Below are positions 10,062-19,775 of a stretch of DNA of 64,000 nt, in pieces. Position numbers and translations under genes: made by a program. This DNA is from Endozoicomonas sp. ISHI1 (lineage in GTDB: Bacteria; Pseudomonadota; Gammaproteobacteria; Pseudomonadales; Endozoicomonadaceae): assembly GCF_024606225.1 (NCBI RefSeq), contig NZ_JAGRPU010000026.1, positions 21,264 through 85,263 on the forward strand, given 5' to 3'. Numbering within the stretch: position 1 is the first letter of the stretch; each line of letters starts with the position of its first letter. Under the pieces are notes generated by a model, which saw only the letters and a program-made list of their open reading frames with translations, did not search any database and was not told the origin of the DNA.

Positions 10062-10504
10062 ACATTCAGAACGGTTTTCGAGAGGTTTTGCTTCAGGCCA
10101 GGGCGACCAGTGATTACAGTCGTCTGACGGAGCTTCTGCCCTACGCCAGGAAAATTGGTATGCGTTGCCAGTCCCTGGGTGATGATGCCCTTTTCGTTCT
10201 GCCTGAAAACAGGGAGAACACAGGTAATCCTGTTTTGCCAGCACTCCATGGCGGAGTGCTGGGTGGTTTCATGGAAATGTCTGCTGTCATTCACCTGATG
10301 CTGTTTATGGATGAACCTAAAATTCCCAAGATTGTGGATTTTTCTATTGATTATTTGAGAAGCTCAAAAGTTCAGGATGTTTTTGCTGAATGCGATGTGG
10401 TGAGGCAGGGTAGTCGGATCGCCAATGTTTCGATCACTGCCTGGCAAAGCCGCAGGGAAACACCGGTGGCTACAGCCAGAGCACACTTCCGGCTCGATAG
10501 CTGA
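10058..10504 (+). CDS. PaaI-type hot-dog thioesterase (second of a pair)
   Basis: A 148-residue hot-dog-fold protein with the signature LPALHGGVLGGFMEMSAV at about 66-83 and the strand VDFSIDYLRSS. Starts inside the last codon of the upstream thioesterase gene (ATGA overlap), implying coupled translation. The two paralogues are clearly diverged from each other. Predicted acyl-CoA thioesterase; the physiological substrate cannot be read from the sequence. Confidence 0.8.
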   Translation: MNIQNGFREVLLQARATSDYSRLTELLPYARKIGMRCQSLGDDALFVLPENRENTGNPVLPALHGGVLGGFMEMSAVIHLMLFMDEPKIPKIVDFSIDYLRSSKVQDVFAECDVVRQGSRIANVSITAWQSRRETPVATARAHFRLDS

Positions 10505-10520
10505 TACTGCCTGACTTCAT

Positions 10521-10555
10521 CCACTCAGGCGTGACTGTAATTCATGTCTGAGTGG
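10521..10555 (+). terminator. Possible terminator after the thioesterase pair
   Basis: CCACTCAG pairs perfectly with CTGAGTGG across a 19-base loop, followed by a weak T-rich tail (TGCTTTCC). It sits between the thioesterase pair and usg. Confidence 0.4.
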
Positions 10556-10616
10556 TGCTTTCCTGAACACTTCCTGATACATTCCCCGACAATTATCTAT
10601 TGATACAGAGAAGGCC

Positions 10617-11624
10617 ATGAGTGGAACCTTTAATTTAGCAATTTATGATGCACAGAGTCTTGCCGGGGAAGCTGTGTTGACCGTTTTGGAAGAGAGTCAT
10701 TTAGTACCTGGTGTGGTCTATCCACTGTCAGGATCTGAAGAGTCCACTGAGCCTGGTGATGAGGCTACAGTCACTTTCAAAGGCACTGAGCTTGATGTTC
10801 TCAGTGCGCTGACGTTTAACTATGCCGATGCCGACCTTCTGATTATCCCCGCTGGGTCACAAGTTAATCCTGAGGTTCTGAATCTGGCCGGTGAGGATGG
10901 CTGCCGTGTGGTTAATGGCGCTATCGGTGCTGAGGCCGAGATATACTTACCAGGTCTGTCGGATGCGGCCAAGCTGAAAGGCTTGCAGGAGGTGGCTATT
11001 CCTGCCAGCCCTGCTGCTTTGATGCTTCAGGTCATGAAGACTCTTCAAAACGCAGTGGGTATTGATTCTGTCAATGTCATGGTCAACCTTTCATTGGCTG
11101 AAAGTGGTCAGAAAGGGATTGAAGAATTGCGTGGGCAGACGATTGACCTGCTCAGTGGCAAACCGGTCAGGAAACAGCTTTTTGAGCAGCGAATTGCTTT
11201 TAATGTCTTGCCTCAAGTGGGTGATGTCACTGAGGGGGGCTTTACATCAGTGGAGCGACTGATCGCAGAAGAACTTGTGAAGGGGCTGGATCAGGATGAT
11301 CTCAGGGTCAGTGCTACTTGTGTGCGTGTGCCTGTGTTCTTCGGTGACAGTCTGGCAGTGCATCTGGATCTTGATCGTTCAGTGGATGAGCAGACTATCA
11401 GGCAGCTTCTTACCGGGATCGCTGGCATTGAGTTGGCAGCCGTTGATGAAATGCCTTCTGTTGAAACCGTCGCGGGAAAAAATGTCATTGTTGTTGGCCG
11501 GATTCGTCAAAATCCGGACCATGCTGATCAAATATGTCTCTGGATTGTCGCCGATCCTGTGCGGTGTGGCGCAATTCAGGCATTGGCGGTGGCAGAGATA
11601 TTGCTAAAAGACTTTTTAAAATGA
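10617..11624 (+). CDS. usg: Usg-like aspartate-semialdehyde dehydrogenase homologue (probable pseudo-enzyme)
   Basis: A 335-residue paralogue of Asd, of the type known as Usg in Pseudomonas and enterics. The N-terminal Rossmann region and C-terminal dimerisation region align in order. The position of the catalytic Cys of true Asd (an NC or GC before a helix) reads IPASPAALML around residue 130, with no Cys, so dehydrogenase activity is unlikely. Usg normally lies just upstream of fimV and truA, as here. Function unknown. Confidence 0.85.
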   Translation: MSGTFNLAIYDAQSLAGEAVLTVLEESHLVPGVVYPLSGSEESTEPGDEATVTFKGTELDVLSALTFNYADADLLIIPAGSQVNPEVLNLAGEDGCRVVNGAIGAEAEIYLPGLSDAAKLKGLQEVAIPASPAALMLQVMKTLQNAVGIDSVNVMVNLSLAESGQKGIEELRGQTIDLLSGKPVRKQLFEQRIAFNVLPQVGDVTEGGFTSVERLIAEELVKGLDQDDLRVSATCVRVPVFFGDSLAVHLDLDRSVDEQTIRQLLTGIAGIELAAVDEMPSVETVAGKNVIVVGRIRQNPDHADQICLWIVADPVRCGAIQALAVAEILLKDFLK

Positions 11625-12007
11625 TAACTTAGCTAAGAATAGTGACAGTTCCCTATTGAAATTGTCAGAATGATTTTTTGTCCCGGGGCCTTGCCTTGAA
11701 CGGGTAGAGGCTTCCTGACTATTAACTGTACCGGTTTTACGGCTATGAACGATCATAGTTTTTGATGTATTCCATGTTGGATACACAATGGGCACCTGTC
11801 TTCTGTTTGAGGGTACCGCATGCATCTGAAAAGCCGTTTATTATAAAAATAGTCGTCAGTGAAAAAACCTTGAGACCGAAAAGGCGAGGGTTGAGAGGTG
11901 TTGATGACCGGAATTAAGCCGTGTCTGACTCGGTTCTGCTTCTGGCGTCGATGTAAGGTGTGTTTACGGGCGGGTTTGCTTATACGCGCAGATAACAAGG
12001 ATTCATA
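11625..12007. promoter_or_regulatory. Long leader region upstream of fimV
   Basis: About 380 bases without a supported gene. It should contain the fimV promoter and leader. No clear sigma-70 pair, operator or riboswitch was recognised. Short reading frames on both strands have no family likeness. Confidence 0.3.
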
Positions 12008-14425
12008 ATGAAACTGCAAAAGCTTGTAGCAGCTATGGTCATATCGGGAGCAATGGGTTCCGGTCTGGCTAATGCGCTGGGGTTGGGTGAAGTGCGCTTA
12101 AATTCTGCACTCAATCAACCGCTGGATGCCGAGATTGAATTGCTGCAAGTCAGAGAGTTGACCCGGAACGAGATTCTGCCCAATCTTGCCACTCGTGAAG
12201 ATTTTCAACGGGCAGGGCTCGACAGGCCTTTCAGTCTATCGGGCCTGAAGTTCAAAACCATTCTGAGAGAGGATGGCACGGGCTTTATTCATGTCACCAG
12301 TAATCAGGTTATTCGTGAACCCTTCCTTAATTTCCTGCTGGAAGTGCACTGGCCCAGTGGCCGCTTGCTCCGGGAATACACCATGCTGCTCGATCCGCCT
12401 GCCTTCAGCCAGGAACCAGCGGCTCCGGTAACCCCTGCGTTTACCCAGACGTACAACAGTGGTTACCCTTCGCCTTCACGTGGTCAGAATGTGAATCCGT
12501 TTGACCAGAGGGGTTTCTCTGAGAGCCAACCTTCCAGCTACCAGCCAGAAGAAACAACCAGACCTATCCGGGGGACACCGGTCAGGGAACAGCCTATTCG
12601 CACCGGTATTGGTAACTACTCCGGACAAAGCCAGTCAGATACTTATAAAGTGCAGCCTAATGACAATCTTTGGAATATTGCCAAAAGTGTCAGGCCTGCC
12701 AGTGATTTGAGTGTTCAGCAGACAATGCTGGCCGTGCAGAAGAAGAACCCTAAAGCCTTTATTGAAAACAATATTAATCGTCTCAAAAAAGGGCAGGTGT
12801 TGCGTTTGCCTGACAGAGTGGAAATTGAAGAAGTGAGTTTCCAGGATGCTGTTGGTGAGGTGGCTCGACAGAATCGTGAATGGCAGGCTCGTCTTGAACA
12901 ACTGGATGCAACTCGACGAAGCTCTGCTGTAACAAGTGATGACGATGCTGGCAACAATGGGCGTTTGTCGATTGTTGCCACTAATGACAGCACCGGTGCT
13001 GGCAGCGATCTGGGGGGTGGGGCAGCAAATTCGACAGCCACGGCCCTGCAGAGTGAGTTGGCAATGACTCGTGAGAAGATGGATGACTTGACTCGCGAGA
13101 ATGAAGAGCTTAAGAGTCGTTTAAAAGATCTCGATGATCAGATCAGTACCCTGAAGCGGCTGATAAATCTGAAAGATGATCAGATGGCTGCCTTGACGCA
13201 GCAGCCCGGAGGGGCAACGGAGCAAGAATCGCTGGAAAGCAGAACGCTTCCGACACCTGTGCAGCCATTACCAGAATCTGAGCCTGGTTTCCTGAGCTTC
13301 CTGTTCAGTCATCCCCTTTATCTGGCTTTGTCAGCTCTGCTTCCATTAGGTTTAATTGCGGCTTTGCTAGTCTACCGTCGGCGCAGGCAGGAAGAAGAGG
13401 ATGAGATTGAGATTGAGGAAGAGTCCAATCTGGAACCTATGACACTGATTTCTGATGAGCCTCAGGAGGGGCGGGAAGAGTTCGAACTGGATGAGACGCT
13501 TGAAATTGATGAAGACACTTTGCTGGCAGATGAAGAACAAGAAGAGACGACTCAACAGACCGACGATGCGATCAGTGAAGCCGATATCTATATTGCCTAC
13601 GGCCGATTTCCACAAGCTGTTGAGTTGCTGGAGAAAGCCATTGAGAATGAGCCTGATCGAGCAGATTTGAGACTCAAACTGCTGGAAGTTCATGCTGAAA
13701 ATAATGATCTGGAGAGCTTTAAAGACGCTCTGGCGGGTGTTGAGTCGCTGGATGATCAGGATGCCCTTCGTCAGGCTGATGCCTATAAAGCCCGCTTCTC
13801 ATCTGAAGCATTCTCCGAAGAGGCTTTTTCCGGAGATATTGCTCCGCAAGCGGCTATTGAAGAAGATGATGATCTTGAGTCATTTGATCTGAATGAAGCA
13901 CTCGGCGATGAAAGCGATGTTGATCCTGACGCCGAACTTGGTGATCTGGATTTTGATCTGGATGACTTGGAATTAGATAATGAGGTCACTGAGTCCACTG
14001 ATGATCTGGACTTCCAGCTGGATGATTCTGATCTCGAGTCTGAACAGGTCAGGGATGATGCTTCTCAGGCTTTTGATGGGCTGGAACTGTCGTCAGAGTC
14101 GGCAGCAACTGCTCAGGAAGAGAATTCAGCTTCAGTCGATGATCTGGATGTTCCGGGGCTCGAATTGGATGAAGTCGGTCTTGATGCGGAAGAAGAGTCT
14201 CTGGGTCTTGGTGATGGGCTGCCGGATTTGGAATCAGTTCTGGAAGATGATGATCTGGACTTCCTTTCTGATGATGATGAAGCGGCAACCAAATTGGATT
14301 TGGCAAGAGCTTATATTGACATGGGTGATAATGAAGGGGCCCGGGATATTCTGCTTGAGGTGCTGGAATCTGGCAGCGACGAACAAAAGCAGGAAGCTCA
14401 GGCATTGATGGAGCAAGCGGGTTAA
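12008..14425 (+). CDS. fimV: FimV/HubP-family polar pilus-assembly protein
   Basis: Inner-membrane, peptidoglycan-binding polar organiser needed for type IV pilus assembly and twitching. The 805-residue product has a signal peptide (1-23), the conserved FimV N-terminal domain (GLGEVRLNSALNQPLDAEIE), a LysM motif at about 215-265 (YKVQPNDNLWNIAKSV), a coiled coil at about 345-390 (REKMDDLTRENEELKSRLKD), one membrane helix at about 440-457, a long acidic cytoplasmic region and a C-terminal TPR-like FimV domain ending LARAYIDMGDNEGARDILLE. The acidic stretch (about 620-760) is rich in Asp-Asp-Leu repeats. Confidence 0.93.
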   Translation: MKLQKLVAAMVISGAMGSGLANALGLGEVRLNSALNQPLDAEIELLQVRELTRNEILPNLATREDFQRAGLDRPFSLSGLKFKTILREDGTGFIHVTSNQVIREPFLNFLLEVHWPSGRLLREYTMLLDPPAFSQEPAAPVTPAFTQTYNSGYPSPSRGQNVNPFDQRGFSESQPSSYQPEETTRPIRGTPVREQPIRTGIGNYSGQSQSDTYKVQPNDNLWNIAKSVRPASDLSVQQTMLAVQKKNPKAFIENNINRLKKGQVLRLPDRVEIEEVSFQDAVGEVARQNREWQARLEQLDATRRSSAVTSDDDAGNNGRLSIVATNDSTGAGSDLGGGAANSTATALQSELAMTREKMDDLTRENEELKSRLKDLDDQISTLKRLINLKDDQMAALTQQPGGATEQESLESRTLPTPVQPLPESEPGFLSFLFSHPLYLALSALLPLGLIAALLVYRRRRQEEEDEIEIEEESNLEPMTLISDEPQEGREEFELDETLEIDEDTLLADEEQEETTQQTDDAISEADIYIAYGRFPQAVELLEKAIENEPDRADLRLKLLEVHAENNDLESFKDALAGVESLDDQDALRQADAYKARFSSEAFSEEAFSGDIAPQAAIEEDDDLESFDLNEALGDESDVDPDAELGDLDFDLDDLELDNEVTESTDDLDFQLDDSDLESEQVRDDASQAFDGLELSSESAATAQEENSASVDDLDVPGLELDEVGLDAEEESLGLGDGLPDLESVLEDDDLDFLSDDDEAATKLDLARAYIDMGDNEGARDILLEVLESGSDEQKQEAQALMEQAG

Positions 14426-14446
14426 CAGACTTTAATCATGACAGAC

Positions 14447-14478
14447 AAAGCCCGGAATAGACCCACTCCGGGCTTTTT
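14447..14478 (+). terminator. Intrinsic terminator after fimV
   Basis: AAAGCCCGGA pairs perfectly with TCCGGGCTTT across a 10-base loop and runs into TTTTT. Confidence 0.9.
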
Positions 14479-14558
14479 ATTCATCTTTCTACCCCTACCA
14501 ATTCTTTCTGCCTCCTGATAAATTTCCCTCCTTTTAATGAATGGAGTGAGTGTTTTTC

Positions 14559-15362
14559 ATGCCGCGATTAGCTGCCAGTGTTCAATATGATGGTTCCCGC
14601 TACCACGGTTGGCAAAGTTTGAAGTCAGGGCTTCCCTCGGTTCAGGCTGCTGTAGAAAAGGCGTTGTCAAAAGTAGCCAATCATCCTGTCGCTGTCGTTT
14701 GTGCAGGAAGAACGGATGCCGGTGTGCATGGTTGTAACCAGATTATTCACTTTGACACTGAGTCAGTTCGTAGTGGCTACGGCTGGACATTTGGTGGGAA
14801 TTCCAACTTGCCGGATGACATCACCTTCAACTGGGTCCAGCCTGTCAGTGAAGACTTTCATGCTCGCTACTCTGCTTTGTGGCGCAGATATCGCTACATA
14901 ATTCTTAATCGCCCGGTGAGACCTGCTCATCTGCCCAGAGGTGTCACCTTTTACTACCGTCCACTGGATGTAGAGTGGATGAATATTGCCGGGCAGTACC
15001 TCATGGGTGAACATGACTTTGATTCTTACCGTGCGGTGCAGTGTCAGGCGAAACATGCGGTTCGTGAAATTCAGCACCTGAATGTTTACAGGCATGGCGA
15101 TATGGTTGTGATAGATGTCAGGGCGAATGCGTTTCTTCATCATATGGTAAGAAACATCACGGGTGTTCTTCTGGAGATTGGTGCCGGTAGAAAGCCACCT
15201 GTCTGGGCAAAAGAAGTGTTGGATGCCAGAAGTCGTTCTGAAGGGGGTGTTACAGCAAAGCCCCATGGTCTTTATTTTGTCGATGTAGGTTACCCGGCAG
15301 AGTATGAACTGCCAAAAAGTGAACCGAACCCTTTCTTTGTAGCTTCGGCGCTGCCCTGGTGA
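14559..15362 (+). CDS. truA: tRNA pseudouridine(38-40) synthase
   Basis: Makes pseudouridine at positions 38-40 of the tRNA anticodon arm. The 267-residue product carries the catalytic Asp in CAGRTDAGVHG and the conserved RYRYIILNR and FLHHMVRNI segments. ATG 14559 was chosen because the family begins with MPRLAASVQYDGS-type sequence and GGAGTGAG lies upstream. fimV-truA-trpF order is typical of Pseudomonas relatives; here two extra secreted-protein genes separate truA from trpF. Confidence 0.96.
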   Translation: MPRLAASVQYDGSRYHGWQSLKSGLPSVQAAVEKALSKVANHPVAVVCAGRTDAGVHGCNQIIHFDTESVRSGYGWTFGGNSNLPDDITFNWVQPVSEDFHARYSALWRRYRYIILNRPVRPAHLPRGVTFYYRPLDVEWMNIAGQYLMGEHDFDSYRAVQCQAKHAVREIQHLNVYRHGDMVVIDVRANAFLHHMVRNITGVLLEIGAGRKPPVWAKEVLDARSRSEGGVTAKPHGLYFVDVGYPAEYELPKSEPNPFFVASALPW

Positions 15363-15500
15363 CCCGGAGGTTCCTTGACAACCCGGTGTCCTGTGGGGTC
15401 TGTTATTGAATAGGGCATCTGGCTTTATCGATTAGTATCCTTTACAGCCGCGAAAATGCTTTTTCGTTCATGGCTATTTTAAGGCAACCAGGGATGGGTG

Positions 15501-16421
15501 ATGAGAAAACGACATATGTCTACAGTAGGCTTTATTGTCTTCGTTGCAGCTCTATTGGTGTTGAGTGGATTCACTCGGGCCGGATCACTGGAATGGGGCG
15601 GTCAGGAGGAGGGGGTCTGTCTGCAGGAGGGTTCGAAGGAGCGAGACCAATGGAGTCAGAATATTAAAAAAAAGTTTAACTGGCTGCCTCACTTCAGCGG
15701 TGGAAGATTGGCCTATTCCCGGTCTTGTGATCAGGACAAAATGCAAGACTGGGAGGTAGATGAAGATGAGGTGGTTTCTGGAGAAGGCAGAAGGCTGAAT
15801 GTTTTCCGATGGCGCAAGCAGTTTTATCCATTAACGTCAGAGCGCAAATTTGGTGTCCTTTATCCGGTTCGGTATCTGCAGCAACGTTTGAGCTTTCAAT
15901 TCAGAGATAGTCGCTACTGTCTGGTATTGAACAAGAATAAGCGCTTTGAAAGCCTTTCCTGGGAGCAGTGTCTGCAATCTGTCGACACTCGCTGGTTATT
16001 CGATCTGCCAACTGATCCTGGTGAGGATGGGTTGATAGGTCTGGCAGGAATTGACAGTAATCAAGATGGTGTTCGTGATGATGTTGAACGGTTTATTGAG
16101 AGAGCATTAGGAGGTTCTGAAAAGGAGAGGAAAGCTGCTCTGTCATTTGCCAATAGTCTCCAGAAAGAGTTGATAAGCGCATATGACCAAAACGCAGTGA
16201 TAGCTCTTGAGCCAGAAACAGGCGCCGCACTGGACTGTATGTCATTTGTTTTGGAGGATAAGGCAACAAAGTTTCTCTTGGAGTTAGAAGCAAAAACATA
16301 CAATACGTCAGAGAGATTGAGGGCATGGAACAAGCTAAACAGTTACTTCAGCGGTATGACATTCACTTTGACTGATGATTTGGAGAGTCAATGTAACTTT
16401 AAACGTGAACAGCAGAACTAA
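15501..16421 (+). CDS. Secreted hypothetical protein with a calcium-binding-type loop
   Basis: A 306-residue protein I do not recognise. Residues about 6-28 form a signal peptide (TVGFIVFVAALLVLSGFTRA). Around residue 185 the sequence GIDSNQDGVRDDVERFIERA resembles a Dx(D/N)xDG calcium-binding loop of the EF-hand or thrombospondin type 3 kind. Several Cys residues occur, which would suit a periplasmic or secreted location. ATG 15501 follows an in-frame GTG at 15498; AGGGAT lies upstream. It is followed after 16 bases by a broken hydrolase gene, so the two were probably an operon. Confidence 0.6.
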   Translation: MRKRHMSTVGFIVFVAALLVLSGFTRAGSLEWGGQEEGVCLQEGSKERDQWSQNIKKKFNWLPHFSGGRLAYSRSCDQDKMQDWEVDEDEVVSGEGRRLNVFRWRKQFYPLTSERKFGVLYPVRYLQQRLSFQFRDSRYCLVLNKNKRFESLSWEQCLQSVDTRWLFDLPTDPGEDGLIGLAGIDSNQDGVRDDVERFIERALGGSEKERKAALSFANSLQKELISAYDQNAVIALEPETGAALDCMSFVLEDKATKFLLELEAKTYNTSERLRAWNKLNSYFSGMTFTLTDDLESQCNFKREQQN

Positions 16422-16437
16422 ATATTCAGGGAAGAAT

Positions 16438-17647
16438 ATGAAAAATTATTTGATAGTGCTGCTTTTGCTAGCGGCTTCAATAGTGAATGCAAATGAATGT
16501 CAGGTTTCTCCACCCGAATTGGCTCTTTACTACGGTAATGGGATGTTTAATAGTCAAAAAGCTGCTCGAGAGTCAAGGAATAGCTTAATTCGACTGATGA
16601 GAAATCAGCTGCCCGGCTACAGGATCAACTATAAGCTTTCTTATAACTACAATGAAAACCCTGTCGATCAAGTACTCGAAGTGGCGCGACAAAAGCTGCT
16701 GCAGGATTACAGTAATTTTTTGTTGTGGCTTTCGGGTCTGGAGTTGGCACCGGACTGGTTCCGGGAAGGGTTGGAGCTGATTGTAACCAGCTATGATGCA
16801 TTCAGTTACCTGTTCGACAGTGATCTTCGCAGGCATATCAGTCAATACACGCAAGACATCAACCAATGCCGGAAGGTTTTGCTAGCAGCCTGTCGGACTT
16901 AAGCGTCCGTAGCGAGGATTGCAAGAAATTGAGGATAAAAATTTCTGCTTCTGAGGAGAATAGCGAGCTATTTGACGAAGAAGCAGGAATTTTTAGACCA
17001 ATTTATTGCAACCGCAGTAGGACAGTCTTAAGTCCGACAGGCTGCTAGTGGCTCATTCTCAGGGGAACTTTTATGGTAATGAGTCCTGGCGTTCGGTTTA
17101 TCAGACTTCGACTGCCGGTATTGCCTGGAATGAGTTGAAGTTAATGGGCATGGTGTCAGTGGCGACTCCGGCCAGTCAGGTAGGTTATCCCTTGAGTTAT
17201 CCAGTTGATCAGCAGAGTGTGACCCGATACCTGACGCTTTTTGATGATCTGGTGATTAATTTATTGAGAAGCGCTGCCTTTGGACCTTTACCTGCCAATG
17301 TAACAAACAGTACTGTGAGCGACGACTGGAAAAATCATAGCTTTGGGATGAGTTATGTTTTAGGTGATCCCAGTGGCCAGTTGTTGAAGGACCAGATCAG
17401 AAGCGTTGCCTACAGTCTGGAAACCTTACCCTTTGATCGGCAGCCGGTAGACTCATCGGCGCTGGCATCTGCAGGCTATGATCCAACAGCCCGGATACTG
17501 GAAATCGAGTTTGTGGGTAGTGACAGTCTCTATCGATATTACGATGTGCCTAAGAGTGTCTATCAGGATTTGCTGTCTGCTGACTCTGTCGGTCGTTATT
17601 ACAATCTGGCCATCAGGGGGCAATACCCTTCCAGGCGTTTGAACTGA
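16438..17647 (+). pseudogene. Secreted alpha/beta-hydrolase with KTSC domain, disrupted by a MITE
   Basis: The first part (16438-16884) encodes a signal peptide (MKNYLIVLLLLAASIVNA) and about 130 further residues ending ...QCRKVLL. The second part (from 17048) reads VAHSQGNFYGNESWRS and continues to a stop at 17647. Deleting the 163 bases 16886-17048 joins the halves in frame to give RKVLLVAHSQGNFY, a nucleophile elbow of the lipase type (H-S-Q-G), and a protein of 348 residues. The C-terminal about 60 residues fit the KTSC domain (YRYYDVPKSVYQDLL, GRYYNLAIRGQYPS). As it stands translation stops at 16902, before the active-site Ser, so the product is inactive. Confidence 0.85.
16882..17048 (+). 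mobile_element. Palindromic MITE, copy 1
   Basis: Element with long terminal inverted repeats: the left end CTAGCAGCCTGTCGGACTTA and the right end are perfect reverse complements for about 22 bases, and weaker pairing goes on through most of the element, making a near full-length imperfect palindrome. CTAG occurs at both ends (16882-16885 and 17045-17048) and once in the reconstructed empty site. No coding capacity. A second copy, inverted, lies at 50790-50956 with one base difference noticed. CTAG would suit IS5-subgroup target duplication; a TA duplication is also possible. Confidence 0.88.
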
Positions 17648-17917
17648 GGTGAGTCTTACTCTTGATTTGGCTCTTGTCTTTTCAGTATGAGACAAGAGTC
17701 GGCTGTTTCTGCTAACATCCACCTTCTGCTTTCAGATCCTGTTTCATTTCCTGCTCCTGCAGGGGGAAGCTGTATGGAAGCATCCTGTTCAATGACTCCC
17801 ATCGCTTACTCATCATAGAAACCTTATTGAACCGGTTTGTCTGATGATCGGGAGAGTTCGCTGTCATCGAATGCTATTGGCGTTCTTTATCAGCTATAGG
17901 CATTAGGAGAGGTATCG
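17648..17917. other. Intergenic region upstream of trpF with a hairpin
   Basis: CTCTTGTCT (17671-17679) pairs with AGACAAGAG (17690-17698) and could end transcription of the broken hydrolase, though only a weak T-run follows. The rest should hold the trpF promoter. No leader peptide with tandem Trp codons was found, so trp attenuation is not supported. Confidence 0.4.
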
Positions 17918-18529
17918 TTGAAGACTCGGATCAAGGTCTGTGGAGTCACCTCTGTAGAAGAAGCGCTGGAAGCGGTTAATGCGGGTGCTGATGCACTGGG
18001 TCTGGTGTTTTATGCGCCCAGCAAGCGGTTTGTGACCGTCCGTAAGGCTCGAGAAATTGCCACGGCAATCCCACCTTTTATCACCCTGGTGGGTTTGTTT
18101 GTTGACGCTGAGGAATCCGTTATCCGGGAGGTTCTGGATCACGTCCCGCTGGATCTGTTGCAGTTTCATGGCAATGAGACCGATCAGGAGTGTGAGCGAT
18201 GGCGAAGAAGATATATCAAGGCACTCAGAGTACGTCCCGGGACGTCTGTTAAGGAAAGTGCTGCCGCTTATCCCGGTGCCTGTGGTCTGCTTCTGGATTC
18301 TTATCGTAAAGGTATACCCGGCGGAACCGGTGAGGCTTTTGACTGGCAGTTGATACCGGACAGTCTGGATAAGCCCGTTATTCTGGCGGGTGGTCTGAAT
18401 CCTGAGAACGTTTCGCAAGCCATAGAACAGGTTGCGCCCTTTGCTGTCGATGTCAGCAGTGGTGTAGAGAATGACAGGGGCAAAGACCCCGAAAAGATGA
18501 AAGCCTTTGTCGAGGCGGTAAAACAATGA
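17918..18529 (+). CDS. trpF: Phosphoribosylanthranilate isomerase
   Basis: Catalyses the Amadori rearrangement of phosphoribosylanthranilate in tryptophan synthesis. The 203-residue TIM barrel starts [11 protein letters not shown] with the catalytic Cys of the KxCG motif. It contains LLQFHGNE and ends with the phosphate-binding AGGLNPENV and [10 protein letters not shown] segments. TTG start, preceded by TAGGAGAGGT. Overlaps trpB by ATGA. Confidence 0.96.
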   Translation: MKTRIKVCGVTSVEEALEAVNAGADALGLVFYAPSKRFVTVRKAREIATAIPPFITLVGLFVDAEESVIREVLDHVPLDLLQFHGNETDQECERWRRRYIKALRVRPGTSVKESAAAYPGACGLLLDSYRKGIPGGTGEAFDWQLIPDSLDKPVILAGGLNPENVSQAIEQVAPFAVDVSSGVENDRGKDPEKMKAFVEAVKQ

Positions 18530-19755
18530 CTGTAGATTATAAGACTCTGGATTATAAAAAGTTGCACGAGCTGCCGGATGAATCCGGTCATTTTGGTCGT
18601 TTTGGTGGACGCTATGTCGCAGAAACACTCATGTGTGTTCTTGAAGAGCTGGAATTGACCTACAAGAAGCTTTGGAATGACCCCGATTTTCAGGCTGATT
18701 TTGACCGTGATCTGGCTCATTACGTAGGCAGGCCCTCACCGCTCTATCATGCTGAGCGCTGGTCTGAAAGTCTGGGTGGTGCACAAATCTACCTGAAGCG
18801 TGAAGATCTGAATCATACCGGTGCCCACAAGATCAATCATGCAATTGGTCAGGCGCTGCTGGCCAAACACATGGGTAAAAAGAGGATCATTGCCGAAACC
18901 GGTGCAGGTCAGCATGGTGTAGCTACCGCCACGGTTGCCGCGAGGCTGGGTCTGGAATGTATCGTTTACATGGGTGCCAAAGACGTTAAACGTCAGGCGT
19001 TGAATGTTTACCGAATGAAGCTGCTTGGGGCCACAGTTGTGCCGGTAGAGAGTGGCTCTCAAACACTGAAAGATGCTATCAACGAAGCACTCCGTGACTG
19101 GGTAACCCGTCCGGAAGAAACCTTTTATATTCTGGGAACGGTTTGTGGTCCTCATCCGTACCCGGAAATGGTGCGTAATTTTCAGAGTGTTATTGGTCGT
19201 GAAGCTCGCAGGCAATGTCTGGAAATGACCCGGCGTCTGCCCGATGCTCTGGTAGCCTGTGTAGGTGGTGGCTCCAACGCTATGGGATTATTCTACGAAT
19301 TTTTGCAGGATGAAAACGTCAAAATCTACGGTGTTGAAGCCGGTGGTCACGGTGTTGAGTCTGGAGAGCATGCTGCAAGAATGTCTGGAGAGAGGCAGGG
19401 CGTTTTCCAGGGGCAGCGCAGTTTCCTGATGTGTGACGACGATGGTCAGATAACTGAAAGCTATTCAGTATCGGCTGGTTTGGATTATCCGGGAGTAGGC
19501 CCCGAGCACAGTCATCTCAGATCTGTGGGTCGTGCTGAATATCCCTGTGTCACAGATGATGAGGCTCTGGCTGCATTCAGAAACCTGACACGTATGGAAG
19601 GTATTATGCCGGCTCTTGAGAGTTCTCATGCCCTGGCTTTTGCTGAGCAGCTGGCTCCAACCATGGAGAAAGATCAGATTATTCTTGTCAACCTGTCTGG
19701 TCGGGGCGACAAGGATATTCATACCGTGGCTGAAATTGATGGACTTACGTTCTAA
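18526..19755 (+). CDS. trpB: Tryptophan synthase beta chain
   Basis: PLP enzyme joining indole and serine to form tryptophan. The 409-residue product contains the PLP-lysine motif [15 protein letters not shown], the GAGQHG loop and the phosphate-binding GGGSNAMG. The start overlaps the trpF stop. The order trpF-trpB-trpA makes a compact operon with accD downstream. Confidence 0.98.
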   Translation: MTVDYKTLDYKKLHELPDESGHFGRFGGRYVAETLMCVLEELELTYKKLWNDPDFQADFDRDLAHYVGRPSPLYHAERWSESLGGAQIYLKREDLNHTGAHKINHAIGQALLAKHMGKKRIIAETGAGQHGVATATVAARLGLECIVYMGAKDVKRQALNVYRMKLLGATVVPVESGSQTLKDAINEALRDWVTRPEETFYILGTVCGPHPYPEMVRNFQSVIGREARRQCLEMTRRLPDALVACVGGGSNAMGLFYEFLQDENVKIYGVEAGGHGVESGEHAARMSGERQGVFQGQRSFLMCDDDGQITESYSVSAGLDYPGVGPEHSHLRSVGRAEYPCVTDDEALAAFRNLTRMEGIMPALESSHALAFAEQLAPTMEKDQIILVNLSGRGDKDIHTVAEIDGLTF

Positions 19756-19775
19756 GCATTGAGGGAGAAATCATA

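Noticed and set aside
17700..17917. Possible trp attenuator before trpF
   Set aside because: No short leader peptide with Trp codons and no terminator/antiterminator pair could be drawn.
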